From Byssovorax sp. (GTDB lineage: Bacteria; Myxococcota_A; Polyangia; Polyangiales; Polyangiaceae), in assembly GCA_025362495.1 (NCBI GenBank), contig JANYGI010000047.1:94401-158400 (forward strand): a stretch of DNA of 64,000 bases, written 5' to 3'. The translations under genes and the position numbers were made by a program. The notes under the pieces were generated by a model that saw nothing but the letters and a program-made list of their open reading frames with translations, did no database searches and was not told the origin of the DNA. Position 1 is the first letter of the stretch. Each line of letters opens with the position of its first letter. Positions 42,590 to 50,272 of the stretch are shown here, in pieces.

Positions 42590-43474
42590 TCAGCCGTTGA
42601 CGCTCTTCCCGGTGGTGATCATCGGTCCGGCGACGGTCATCCGAACCGGGACCATGATGCGCGTGGGCAGCGTCAGCCGCGTCGATCCGCCGGGCGTGGT
42701 GACGGGAATGGCGAACGGAAAAACCACCTCGTCTTCCGTCACGAGCCGGAAGGACAGCTCGCCGTCGATCTCGTTGGGGAAATCCCAGAAGACACCGACG
42801 TCATCCTGGCGCCCATCGCCCGCGGCGCGCGTCGCGGTGAGATACGACTCATTGGACGTGCCGAACCTGGACGCGTGCGCGAGCATCTTCCCGCCGGTGG
42901 TGCCCGCGCCGCGCAACACGTCGAGCACGGCGGCTTCCTTGACGGCCTGCCAGATGGCGTGATGGAGCGTCAGGGGACCGACCGCGATATCCTGCGGCGT
43001 CATCATGCCGAGCGGATCCGCGACATGCACGTGCGCCAAGGCGCCGTTCGTCCAGGCGCGCACCGTGGTAGGGTCCGCAGAGCTGAGCTGAGCGGCGGAA
43101 TACCGCACCATCGGCAGCTCGGGCGTGAGCGTGATCCGCTCGATCGCCATGCAGGTACGCGCCGGGAGCTGGTAGGCCGTCTCGAGAGACGTCGTAGCGC
43201 GCGACGCCTTGATGGCGGCGGGGTTCGAGCTCGAAAAGTTGAGCGCCTTGTTGATCCCGTAGTCGAAGAACGAGGCGTACGTCTTCGACCGGATCACGCC
43301 GAAAGCCTGCGTGATGGCGCCGCTCGGGTTGCCGTCCACGATCTCGACGTCGAGGTAACCGAGGGACCAATGCTCGCCAACCGAAGCGTTGACCTGGATA
43401 TTCTGCGCGGCCGCGGCCGCCCCGCGCTGGGCAACGAGGTCGGACGCGGTTTGGTTCATCATCGGATCGGGCAT
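42590..43474 (-). CDS. Candidate major coat protein (294 aa)
   Basis: 294 residues starting MPDPMMNQTASD; the ATG follows GAAAGG. A short Ala/Gln-rich helix at the N-terminus precedes a beta-rich body: WSLGYLDVEIVDG, CMAIERITLTPELPMVRY, GELSFRLVTEDEVVFPFAIP, SGG-like turns and TRIMVPVRMTVAGPMI near the end. There is no signal, membrane segment or enzymatic motif. Size, fold pattern, central place in the late operon and separate hairpins on each side fit a jelly-roll coat protein. The identification is inferred; fold prediction would be decisive. Confidence 0.5.
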   Translation of the reverse strand: MPDPMMNQTASDLVAQRGAAAAAQNIQVNASVGEHWSLGYLDVEIVDGNPSGAITQAFGVIRSKTYASFFDYGINKALNFSSSNPAAIKASRATTSLETAYQLPARTCMAIERITLTPELPMVRYSAAQLSSADPTTVRAWTNGALAHVHVADPLGMMTPQDIAVGPLTLHHAIWQAVKEAAVLDVLRGAGTTGGKMLAHASRFGTSNESYLTATRAAGDGRQDDVGVFWDFPNEIDGELSFRLVTEDEVVFPFAIPVTTPGGSTRLTLPTRIMVPVRMTVAGPMITTGKSVNG

Positions 43475-43540
43475 GGGGGGCGACCTTTCGGGTGATCGTG
43501 AGCGGTGGCGCGAGCCGTTGGCCCGTCTGCTACCGCCGAA

Positions 43541-43565
43541 GGCCCGCCCCTTGTGAGGGCGGGCC
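43541..43565 (-). promoter_or_regulatory. Intercistronic hairpin copy 1
   Basis: A perfect 9-bp stem GGCCCGCCC/GGGCGGGCC with a seven-base loop, in the 134-bp gap between the two-pass membrane protein gene and the 294-aa candidate coat gene. It is repeated nearly exactly at 42528-42552. No T-tract follows, so processing or attenuation is more likely than simple termination. Confidence 0.55.
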
Positions 43566-43608
43566 GAGGGGCGGCGCGTCGTCGCGCGCCGAGGAGCAGC
43601 GGCGCTGC

Positions 43609-44193
43609 TCAGCGAAGGCGCCACCGACGCTGGATCGCCGACGGCTGCACGATTCCCGCGTCATTCACCGGCGCGAAGAACCCGGCGATCGCGCCGAGAG
43701 GATCGAAACCTCCGCCGGAGGCGGCGCCGTTCGCGGGCGCGCTGCCTGCCTGTTCCGCCGAGCTCGCGCCCTGCGCCAGCGAATCGGCGGCGCCCCCGGG
43801 AAGAAACGGCGGCGCGGTCCCGCCGGGCGGCAGGTTCACGGCCCCCTTCGGCGCAGTCGCAGCAGGTGCGGGAAGCGCAGGGCCGGCGGCGGTGGGCGCG
43901 GCGTCCGCGGCATCGGGCGCGACGTCGTTGCGGTGCTGGTAGCCCTGGAGCGCGAGGATCGCGCCAGCGACGGCGAGGCCGATCGCGGCCCCGGCGTTCT
44001 TCTTCCGCGCGAGGTAGGCGACGCCTCCGCACGCGACGGCATCCAGATACCAGAGCTCGGGATGCGACTTCATCCAGGCGGTTTCACCGGCGAAGTTCGC
44101 GGCCACGGTCGCGCCCGCGCCGACACCGACGGCCGTCAGAATCACCTTGGTCTGCGGGCTCATGCCCTTCTTGCTGCTGTCGTCGTCGGCCAC
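43609..44193 (-). CDS. Two-pass membrane protein with a Pro/Ala/Gly-rich tail
   Basis: 194 residues from a GTG with GAGGTGA upstream. Two hydrophobic segments lie near the N-terminus (VILTAVGVGAGATVAANF and AAIGLAVAGAILALQGY), after which the chain becomes Ala/Pro/Gly-rich and probably disordered, ending QRRWRLR. It could be a virion-membrane protein lying under the coat, since its gene immediately precedes the coat gene. Confidence 0.6.
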   Translation of the reverse strand: MADDDSSKKGMSPQTKVILTAVGVGAGATVAANFAGETAWMKSHPELWYLDAVACGGVAYLARKKNAGAAIGLAVAGAILALQGYQHRNDVAPDAADAAPTAAGPALPAPAATAPKGAVNLPPGGTAPPFLPGGAADSLAQGASSAEQAGSAPANGAASGGGFDPLGAIAGFFAPVNDAGIVQPSAIQRRWRLR

Positions 44194-44197
44194 GAAT

Positions 44198-45061
44198 TCA
44201 CCTCGTTTCGGAGTAGAGCCACAGGCCGGCGCCAACGGCGGCGACGGCGGCGAAAATCTCGAGCGCAGTCGCGGCGCCGTCGGCGAGCGTGCGAAGGAAG
44301 CTCCACGGGTCGAGCGGCTTCGGCTCGAGGGCGTGCCGCTTGGCCCGCGTCGCAACGATTCGCTGGATGCCCTCGACTTGAAGCAAGATCGTTTTTTCCG
44401 CCGCGGTCCACGCGAGCGAGTGCCCGGCGCGAACCTCGGCCGCGCGATGCGCGCGCACCACCGTCTCGTAGATCGCGGTGAGCCTCAGGAGCTCCGCCGC
44501 GTCGTCCTTTTTGTCGAGCGCGCGCGCGTCTTCGGACGCGGCGGCGTCGGCGAACCGTGCGCCCATCGAGTAGGACACGAACCCCGCGGCGGCGAGCGGC
44601 CCGAGCCCGACCATGGGCGACGCCGCGCCCGCGAGGAACACGAACGCGTCGGTCAAGAGAAACTGAGTCGGCGTCGGCGCGCCGACGTCGCCCGCGTCGC
44701 TGAGATTTTGCGCGGCCAGGCCGGCGCGCGTGATGATCGGCTCCTGCGTGCCGTGGTCGTCGGCGAGGATCGCGACCGTGCGACAGAGGGCGGCCGCGGC
44801 GCGCGAGTGATCCGCAGAGGCGTACGGCGCGCGCGAGGGGTCGACGACGACCACGGCGCCGCGCACGATCGTCGGCGGCCGCAGACTGACGCTAGAGGCT
44901 GTGACCGCGAGACGAACGAGGTTCCCGCGCCAATCGCTCAGCGAGGCGGCGCCCGCGTCCCAGGCTTCGGCGGTGGCGCGCGCGACGCCGCGGTCAGTGT
45001 CGGCGCCGAGCTGCCCGGGGGCGGCGACGTGTACCCATTCGGCGCGAACGGGAGCGGTCAC
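44198..45061 (-). CDS. Tail-anchored protein of 287 residues, late operon
   Basis: The GTG start overlaps the previous stop as GTGA. The N-terminal 200 residues are mixed (SLRPPTIVRGAVVVVDP), with a hydrophobic stretch near 130-160 (FVFLAGAASPMVGLGPLAAAG). The C-terminus is a single membrane helix ending in an acidic-basic tail (FAAVAAVGAGLWLYSETR). No family was recognised. Confidence 0.6.
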   Translation of the reverse strand: MTAPVRAEWVHVAAPGQLGADTDRGVARATAEAWDAGAASLSDWRGNLVRLAVTASSVSLRPPTIVRGAVVVVDPSRAPYASADHSRAAAALCRTVAILADDHGTQEPIITRAGLAAQNLSDAGDVGAPTPTQFLLTDAFVFLAGAASPMVGLGPLAAAGFVSYSMGARFADAAASEDARALDKKDDAAELLRLTAIYETVVRAHRAAEVRAGHSLAWTAAEKTILLQVEGIQRIVATRAKRHALEPKPLDPWSFLRTLADGAATALEIFAAVAAVGAGLWLYSETR

Positions 45062-45744
45062 AGGCCCACCTCGTCTCGGAAAATGTAGGCGGCGACGGCG
45101 GCGGCGACAGCAAGCCCAACGCCGGTCGAGACGCCGGACAGAAGGCCAGCTTTCGCCGTCGCGGCGGCGGTCGGCTTCGGGGCGGGCACGGCGGCGTGCG
45201 CCGCGAGGAACGCCCCGACGCGCAAAAGAGCCTCGTAGATCGGCGCGTCGGGCGTGCCGGTGGTGGCGAGGTGATCGGCCGGCGTCGCGCTGGGAAGCGC
45301 GTTGTGCCAGCGCGCGAACGAGGCGACCGCAGAGCGCGTGCGCGCGTTCAGAATGCCGTTGAACTCGGCCTCATTTTGGCCGTAGTTCGGCGGCGCGCAG
45401 TTGCCGGGATAAGCGCCGTTCCACGCGGCAAGAAGAGCCTGAACGTGAAGGATCTGCGGATCGCCCGCGCCGCCGACGTCGGGGATCGCCGCGACGCCGG
45501 GCGCCGCGACGAACGACGCGATCGAGCGCGGGTCGAGGTTTTGGAGCGAAGGCGCGAGCGCGCGGATCGTCTGGAACTCCGCGGGGGTCGACGGCTGCAC
45601 GGCCGGCGCGAGCGGCGCGGCGTCGCGGCGGGGCGAGGACACGAAGACGGGCCGCCCCGCGGCCATGCGCGAATCGAGTCCGCGTTGCGTCAGTGCGCGG
45701 CGCCCTGCGCTGTCGACGAGCTCCACCGAAGCGGCGTTCCTCAT
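45058..45744 (-). CDS. Tail-anchored protein with a peptidoglycan-binding-like domain, first gene of the late operon
   Basis: 228 residues. Residues 75-165 loosely follow a peptidoglycan-binding repeat (ILHVQALLAAWNGAYPGN, then ILNARTRSAVASFARWHN and APIYEALLRVG). A Pro/Ala linker precedes a C-terminal membrane helix with an acidic end (VGLAVAAAVAAYIFRDEVGL). This may fix the virion or a lysis complex to the wall. It is divergent from the RadA-J gene, with only 45 bp between starts. Confidence 0.6.
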   Translation of the reverse strand: MRNAASVELVDSAGRRALTQRGLDSRMAAGRPVFVSSPRRDAAPLAPAVQPSTPAEFQTIRALAPSLQNLDPRSIASFVAAPGVAAIPDVGGAGDPQILHVQALLAAWNGAYPGNCAPPNYGQNEAEFNGILNARTRSAVASFARWHNALPSATPADHLATTGTPDAPIYEALLRVGAFLAAHAAVPAPKPTAAATAKAGLLSGVSTGVGLAVAAAVAAYIFRDEVGL

Positions 45745-45753
45745 GGTTTGCAC

Positions 45754-45782
45754 TGTACAAAATCCACGGATTTGCGTATGTT
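45754..45782 (+). promoter_or_regulatory. Candidate leaderless promoter of the RadA-J gene, with a dyad
   Basis: TGTACA and TATGTT boxes are 17 bp apart, ending eight bases before the ATG at 45790, which would give an almost leaderless mRNA. An imperfect dyad TTTGCACTGTACAAA (45747-45761) overlaps the -35 region and the start of the divergent late operon, so one regulator could control both. Confidence 0.35.
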
Positions 45783-45789
45783 GACAAGC

Positions 45790-46791
45790 ATGGCGTTTTG
45801 TGCATCCGAAAAGCGATACACGTGCGGCGCGTGCTCGAAGCGATCGGCGTCGCCGTCGTGGTGCGCGCACTGCGGCGCCGAGTCGATGCTTGTCGCGGGG
45901 CCGGCGGATGACGCGCGCGACGACGCGAACGACGACGAAGATCAGCGCACGTGGCGGCTCGAATCACTCGACGACGACGACGCGCGGCCGGCAGAGCTGT
46001 GGCCCTGCGCGGCGCCGATCGGCGCGCAGCTTGGCGGGTCGATGCGCGCGGGCGCGCTGGTCATCATTCACGGTCCGTCGTTCTCCGGGAAGACGTCGGA
46101 GGCGTGCGCCGTCGCGGTGGAGCTCGGGCGCAAGCTGCTCTATGTGGACGCGGAAAACCAGGGCCCGGCCGACGTGCGCGCGCGACTCGCGGCGGCCGGC
46201 GCGTCGTCGCGATTCATCAAGAAATCGCCGATGGTGCGCGACGTTTCGTGGGAGGAGGCGCGGGAGGCGGTCGAGGAAGTCGGCGCCGAGGTGGTGATTT
46301 TTGACTCGCTGTCGCGACTCGTGGCGGAGCACGAATTCGCGTCCACGCTGCTCGAAATGCGCGCGCTCGCGGCGTCAAGCGGTGCGCTGCTGCTCGTCGT
46401 CGCGCACGAGAACGAGCGCGGCCGCGTGCGCGGAGGACAGGGCCCGGTGTACGACGGCGACGCGGTGATCGGCGTTCACGGCGGCCCGGCAAATCGCGAC
46501 GGGGGCGCGTGGATAGTGCGAAAGTGCCGCTGGAATCCGGGCGCATGCGGGACGCGGCCGCGGCCGTTTAGCGACGCGGGCGACGTCGGCGCGGCCGAGG
46601 CCAGCGCGCGCGCGGTGCTCTCGCTCGCGGCAGACGCGAACGCGGCGGCGGTCAAGCGCGCCGTGCGCGGGGCGATGGTCGAGGCGCATCCCGACAAATT
46701 CGACACCGCGCCGCCGTGGCTGAAGGCGGCGGCGTCGGCGCGCATGCTGGAGATCGTGCGCGCGCGGCGCGTACTGAAGCTTGACGACTAG
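45790..46791 (+). CDS. RadA-like ATPase with N-terminal zinc finger and C-terminal J domain
   Basis: 333 residues. A zinc finger lies at the N-terminus (Cys12, 15, 25, 28: TCGACS and SWCAHCG), as in RadA. A RecA/KaiC-type core follows with Walker A GPSFSGKT at about 95-102, a Walker B-like VVIFDSLSRL and a sensor-like LLLVVAHENERGR. The last 60 residues form a J domain with the HPD motif (AHPDKF, His300). The J domain should recruit a DnaK-type chaperone. RadA acts in branch migration and helicase loading, so a role in replication or recombination of the element is likely. The lid and Lon-like domain of bacterial RadA are absent. ATG 45778 is also in frame but lies in the -10 box. Confidence 0.85.
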   Translation: MAFCASEKRYTCGACSKRSASPSWCAHCGAESMLVAGPADDARDDANDDEDQRTWRLESLDDDDARPAELWPCAAPIGAQLGGSMRAGALVIIHGPSFSGKTSEACAVAVELGRKLLYVDAENQGPADVRARLAAAGASSRFIKKSPMVRDVSWEEAREAVEEVGAEVVIFDSLSRLVAEHEFASTLLEMRALAASSGALLLVVAHENERGRVRGGQGPVYDGDAVIGVHGGPANRDGGAWIVRKCRWNPGACGTRPRPFSDAGDVGAAEASARAVLSLAADANAAAVKRAVRGAMVEAHPDKFDTAPPWLKAAASARMLEIVRARRVLKLDD

Positions 46792-47285
46792 AGCCGCGCG
46801 GCGTCGGGGCTGGCTTCGCTGCCATCGCCGAGGAGCACGCCGCGTAGCGTGGTCTCGGCGAGCACGCGCCCGTCATCGTCGGCGAGCGGGTGATCTTCGC
46901 TGCCGGGCCACCAAAGAAGCGCCTGGAAGTGCTCGACGTAGCCCTCGCTGTCGAGCACGGCGCGAATGCACGCGCCGAGGCCCGACGCGAGCGCGAGCGC
47001 GACGACGGCGCGCGCGGAGCCGTCGCAATCGTCGGCGCCGTCGCGGAGCACCGTCGCGGCGTCCGCGAATTGCTCACGTCCGCCGGGGTCCTGGCGCCAG
47101 CGCACGCGCGCCCGCACGAAGTCGAAGACGTAGCGCGCGCGATCCGGCCACGGGAGCGCCTGGAGGTGCGCGCCGAGGGCGGCGATTTCGGGCAGGTGAG
47201 CGTCCGCGCGCGCCGCGCCGTCGAGGTAAACCGCCTTGTCGGTGCGACGCGCGAAAAGGACGTGGGCGCGCGCGGGCGCGATCAC
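46788..47285 (-). CDS. Transglutaminase-like protein
   Basis: 165 residues; GTG start in a GTGA overlap. The core shows the Cys-His pattern of transglutaminase-like folds: FVRARVRWRQDPGG, GADDCDGSARAVVALALASG (likely nucleophile Cys) and YVEHFQALLWW (His). It may be a protease or crosslinking enzyme used in particle assembly or wall opening. Its stop codon and that of the convergent RadA-J gene overlap in the four bases CTAG. Confidence 0.65.
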   Translation of the reverse strand: MIAPARAHVLFARRTDKAVYLDGAARADAHLPEIAALGAHLQALPWPDRARYVFDFVRARVRWRQDPGGREQFADAATVLRDGADDCDGSARAVVALALASGLGACIRAVLDSEGYVEHFQALLWWPGSEDHPLADDDGRVLAETTLRGVLLGDGSEASPDAARL

Positions 47286-48106
47286 TTCGGGGCGGCCGCC
47301 ATGCCGCGCAGGACACCGGCGACCATCGGCGCAAACTGCGCGAGCTGCGCAAGATCGTCGACGAGCGACGTTGGAGCGGGCGCGGTCGGTGCGTTCTCCT
47401 TCCCGTGCTTCATTCCCTCCAAAAACACCGAAAGCGTGCCGCTTCCCTCGCTCGCGACGGCCGCGGGGCGCGCAACAAGCGCCTGGACGAGCGTCGCGTG
47501 TTGGGCTGCCGCGGCGGCGTTCGCGGCGGCGGCGGCGGCGCGCGCCTCGGCTGCGTGCGCCGCGGCGAGCTCCTGTGCTCGGGCTTCGCGCGCGTCGGCG
47601 AGCTCCTGCGCTCGAGCTTCGCGGGTAGCTGCCGCGTCCTGCATCCTGAGCAGAAACGGCGACGCGGCAGTCAGCACAGCGAGCGCGATGTCGACGACGC
47701 CATGACCTGCCGCGGGCGGCGCGGCAACGAGCGCCGCGGCGTGCGGATCGACGACGGGCGGCGGCGGCGGCGGCAGGCGCAGCGCGCCGGGGAGCGTGAA
47801 ATAGGCCTGAGCAAGGATGCTCCCGGGCTGCTTTCCGCTGTTCGAGTTGGCGAGGCCGACGGCGCAAAATCTACCCCCGCCGTGCTTCTCCTGGACGCTG
47901 AAAACATCCCCGATCTCGCTGGGATCGTACTTACCGACGGGCATTCGAGTGATGCCCTGAAGGGCGTAAACGAAGATCCCGGCGAGGTGTTCGATCGGCA
48001 CGGGCCGCCATTCGCTCCGCGCGGGCTCACCGTCGGGCTGCGCGAAGAGCGGATGAACAGCCATCGTCACGAGCTCGTCGGAGTCGGCGGGCGGAAGTTT
48101 TGCCAC
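47282..48106 (-). CDS. Unknown protein with an Ala-rich coiled coil
   Basis: 274 residues, GTG start behind GAAAGG. Residues 1-110 look globular (RPVPIEHLAGIFVYALQG, GRFCAVGLANSNSGKQPG). A proline run near 112 leads to an Ala/Arg/Glu coiled coil with near-repeats of REARAQELADA and a final helical segment. A spike, fibre or scaffold is possible; no family was recognised. Confidence 0.55.
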   Translation of the reverse strand: MAKLPPADSDELVTMAVHPLFAQPDGEPARSEWRPVPIEHLAGIFVYALQGITRMPVGKYDPSEIGDVFSVQEKHGGGRFCAVGLANSNSGKQPGSILAQAYFTLPGALRLPPPPPPVVDPHAAALVAAPPAAGHGVVDIALAVLTAASPFLLRMQDAAATREARAQELADAREARAQELAAAHAAEARAAAAAANAAAAAQHATLVQALVARPAAVASEGSGTLSVFLEGMKHGKENAPTAPAPTSLVDDLAQLAQFAPMVAGVLRGMAAAPK

Positions 48107-48127
48107 GTGGAAGCCTTTCGTCGGAAT

Positions 48128-48337
48128 TCAGGCGCAGAGCGTGAGAGAGCAGCCCTCGAGAGTGATGCTCTCGCCAGGTTCGCTCTCGTCGTCGGGACTC
48201 AGACGAAACAAAAGCGCGATGAGATCGCGGCGCGCCGAGGTCGTCAGCGTCAGCGTAACCGCGCCAGCGCCGCGGATCGACAGGTAGCAAACGCCGTTCT
48301 CGATCTGCGCCTCGGCGGAGAGTTCACCAGCGGACAT
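48128..48337 (-). CDS. 69-residue small protein
   Basis: The ATG follows a strong GGAGGGG site. The sequence is beta-rich (IENGVCYLSIRGAGAVTLTL) with an acidic end and three Cys. It has no recognised motif. It lies between two minus-strand genes of the second operon with short gaps. Confidence 0.55.
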   Translation of the reverse strand: MSAGELSAEAQIENGVCYLSIRGAGAVTLTLTTSARRDLIALLFRLSPDDESEPGESITLEGCSLTLCA

Positions 48338-48359
48338 AGAGACCCCTCCGCCTACCAGA

Positions 48360-49319
48360 TCACAGCCACCAAAAATAGCCAAGCGCCGCCGCGCCCGCGC
48401 CAAGTAGAGCCTCGCCGAGCGTGAGCCCGGGTTTCTTCTCGGCGGCAGCCGGCGCGCGCTTCGCGGCGGTCGCCTTCGCCGTGACCCCGCGAAGCTGGTC
48501 AATCGTCATCATCGATCGCATGATCGCGTCCGTAGCGACGTAGTGAGGCGCCGTGATCTGGGCGATCGTCTGGGTCAGGTTCGTGGCGACGAAGTAGGAG
48601 CCTGCCGCGCCGAGGCGCAAGCGCGGATGGCTGAGCCGCTCCGCGCGCAGCTTCGCCTTTGTGGCGGTGATCTGGTCCGGTGTACCGACGAAAAGGCCTG
48701 CCTTGCCAAAGGTGAGGCGCATTGCGTCCTTGACCGACGCGGACGCGGGGAAGGTGGCCAGCGGATCGCTGTGCTGCGCGTACCACGCCGCGGCCGAGCT
48801 GCCGGGGCCCCAGTCGCCGTCGTTGAGCTGCGTACTGACGATGTTGACCGCCGTCGTGTAGTAGCCCGAGAGAATTGCCGCTTTCAACTGCGACAGGTGC
48901 GCGGGCTGCTCGAGCCATACGAGCTGCTTGCGTACCTCGAGCGCCGCGGCGCGCGCGACCTGTTGGCGATGCGCGAGCGCGGCGAGGTCTTCGCCGGCAC
49001 CAGCCTTGAACATTTGACCGATCGCGATCATGCAGCCAAGAAACACGCCGACGGCCACCCCGAACGGGCCAGCGCTCGCGCCAGCAAGCGCGCCGGTTCC
49101 GATGGCGCTGGCGAAAGCGCTGGAGCCGGCGACGGCTCCAACGGTGGCAGCGGTGACGCCTCCAGAGACGCCGGCAGCGAGCACCGCGGCGGCCTGCTGA
49201 AGCGTCTTTTGGCTGGCGGTCGCGCCGAGCTGGCCCGCGACGTTGGAGGCTTGGTTTACGTACTCGAGCGCGGAATTAGCGTTGTCGGTGACGTCGGCCG
49301 CGCTGATGTCGTTGGGCAT
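48360..49319 (-). CDS. Tail-anchored protein with a hydrophobic Gly/Ala centre
   Basis: 319 residues. Residues 45-105 are an extended Gly/Ala-rich hydrophobic region able to cross a membrane twice (VGVFLGCMIAIGQMF). The middle is soluble (ALEVRKQLVWLEQPAHLSQL), and the C-terminus is one membrane helix (LGEALLGAGAAALGYFWWL). It may be a pore or DNA-delivery protein; this is inference. Confidence 0.55.
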   Translation of the reverse strand: MPNDISAADVTDNANSALEYVNQASNVAGQLGATASQKTLQQAAAVLAAGVSGGVTAATVGAVAGSSAFASAIGTGALAGASAGPFGVAVGVFLGCMIAIGQMFKAGAGEDLAALAHRQQVARAAALEVRKQLVWLEQPAHLSQLKAAILSGYYTTAVNIVSTQLNDGDWGPGSSAAAWYAQHSDPLATFPASASVKDAMRLTFGKAGLFVGTPDQITATKAKLRAERLSHPRLRLGAAGSYFVATNLTQTIAQITAPHYVATDAIMRSMMTIDQLRGVTAKATAAKRAPAAAEKKPGLTLGEALLGAGAAALGYFWWL

Positions 49320-49322
49320 GGG

Positions 49323-49979
49323 TCAATCCTCCGAAAGTAGGTAAGCGGCGCACGCGCCACCGATGACGACGAGCGCCGGCAGAAGCGCGCCGGTTCCCGC
49401 GGCGCCGTAGAGCGGCGCGGCCGAGTACGTGAGCGCGTCGGCGTCGATCCATCCGCCAAGGAGCCGCGCGGCGCCTCCAGCCACGGAGGAGCCGAGGTGC
49501 AGGCCATCCCAGGCGCGCTTCACGCGCCGCGCGCACTGCTGGCCAGGGCGCGGGTCGGTGTTCGTCTGGCTCTGTCCGAAGTCGGCAAACGTCCACGCGG
49601 ATCCGGTGGAGTCGACGACAGTACCGACGTGTTCTGAGCGCGGGTCCCACTGCCCGCCGGAGATGGGACCGTGGAGCAGGTAGAAGTCCCCGGGCTTCGG
49701 GCGTCGCCCTGCGCCGGCCTCGATCCATGCGCCGGCAGATTTGCTGCCGTTGTACAGCTTCGAGATCCCTTGTCCGACGTCGAAGCGGCACCCCTCCCCG
49801 TCGCGGTTGACGATGCGCGCGTCGCGGCATCCGCTCGCCCAGAGGCCCCAGGCGGGGCCAAAGGAGCAGCTTGTTCCGCCGCCTTGCTGAAACCGCGGCG
49901 CGGCCAGCAAAAAACGCGCGTCGCCGTAGTTCGACGGCACGACGGCGGCGAGCGCGGGGAGGATGTGCGCGCGGCTCAC
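49323..49979 (-). CDS. CHAP/NlpC-like cell-wall enzyme with a C-terminal anchor
   Basis: 218 residues, GTGA overlap at the start. The papain-like core has a likely nucleophile Cys in GGTSCSFGPAWGLW, a PKPGDFYLLHG strand and the His in SEHVGTVVDS, followed by TFADFGQ, the usual order of CHAP/NlpC peptidases. The end is a membrane helix with an acidic tip (LPALVVIGGACAAYLLSED). It would cleave peptide links in peptidoglycan while fixed to a membrane. Together with the lysozyme it forms a two-enzyme wall-opening set. Confidence 0.68.
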   Translation of the reverse strand: MSRAHILPALAAVVPSNYGDARFLLAAPRFQQGGGTSCSFGPAWGLWASGCRDARIVNRDGEGCRFDVGQGISKLYNGSKSAGAWIEAGAGRRPKPGDFYLLHGPISGGQWDPRSEHVGTVVDSTGSAWTFADFGQSQTNTDPRPGQQCARRVKRAWDGLHLGSSVAGGAARLLGGWIDADALTYSAAPLYGAAGTGALLPALVVIGGACAAYLLSED

Positions 49980-50272
49980 GCGGCTTTCCGGTCCATGTCG
50001 GCGTGCGCCGGCTCGGCCTTCGTCGTCGTCTTCTTCTTCTTCTTCTTCGGCTTCGCCCGGTGGTGAATCTCGCGCACCGGGGCGCAGGGGCCGACGTAGC
50101 CGCCGGGGTCCGCGAGGTCGCTCCGTCCCTCGGCCGCGTCGATCTCTGCCTCGCGCGCCGCCTCGCGCTCCTGCACCTCCTCGAAGGTGTACGCGCCCTC
50201 GGTCCCGATGCTGAGATCGCGACCGCGGCGGCCAGGGCGCGCCGGTCGAATGGGGCGCTCGCGGCCGAGCAT
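49976..50272 (-). CDS. 98-residue basic-tailed protein
   Basis: The ATG overlaps the previous stop by one base (TAATG). It has an Arg/Gly-rich N-terminus (RPIRPARPGRRGRDL), a helical acidic centre (TFEEVQEREAAREAEIDAA) and a lysine run near the end (KPKKKKKKTTTK). It could interact with DNA or act as an internal protein. No family was recognised. Confidence 0.55.
   Translation of the reverse strand: MLGRERPIRPARPGRRGRDLSIGTEGAYTFEEVQEREAAREAEIDAAEGRSDLADPGGYVGPCAPVREIHHRAKPKKKKKKTTTKAEPAHADMDRKAA

Noticed and set aside
45790..46791. Viral genome-packaging ATPase
   Set aside because: The four-Cys finger and core motifs are those of RadA, and a J domain follows. I found no feature specific to packaging ATPases, although a packaging role cannot be fully excluded.
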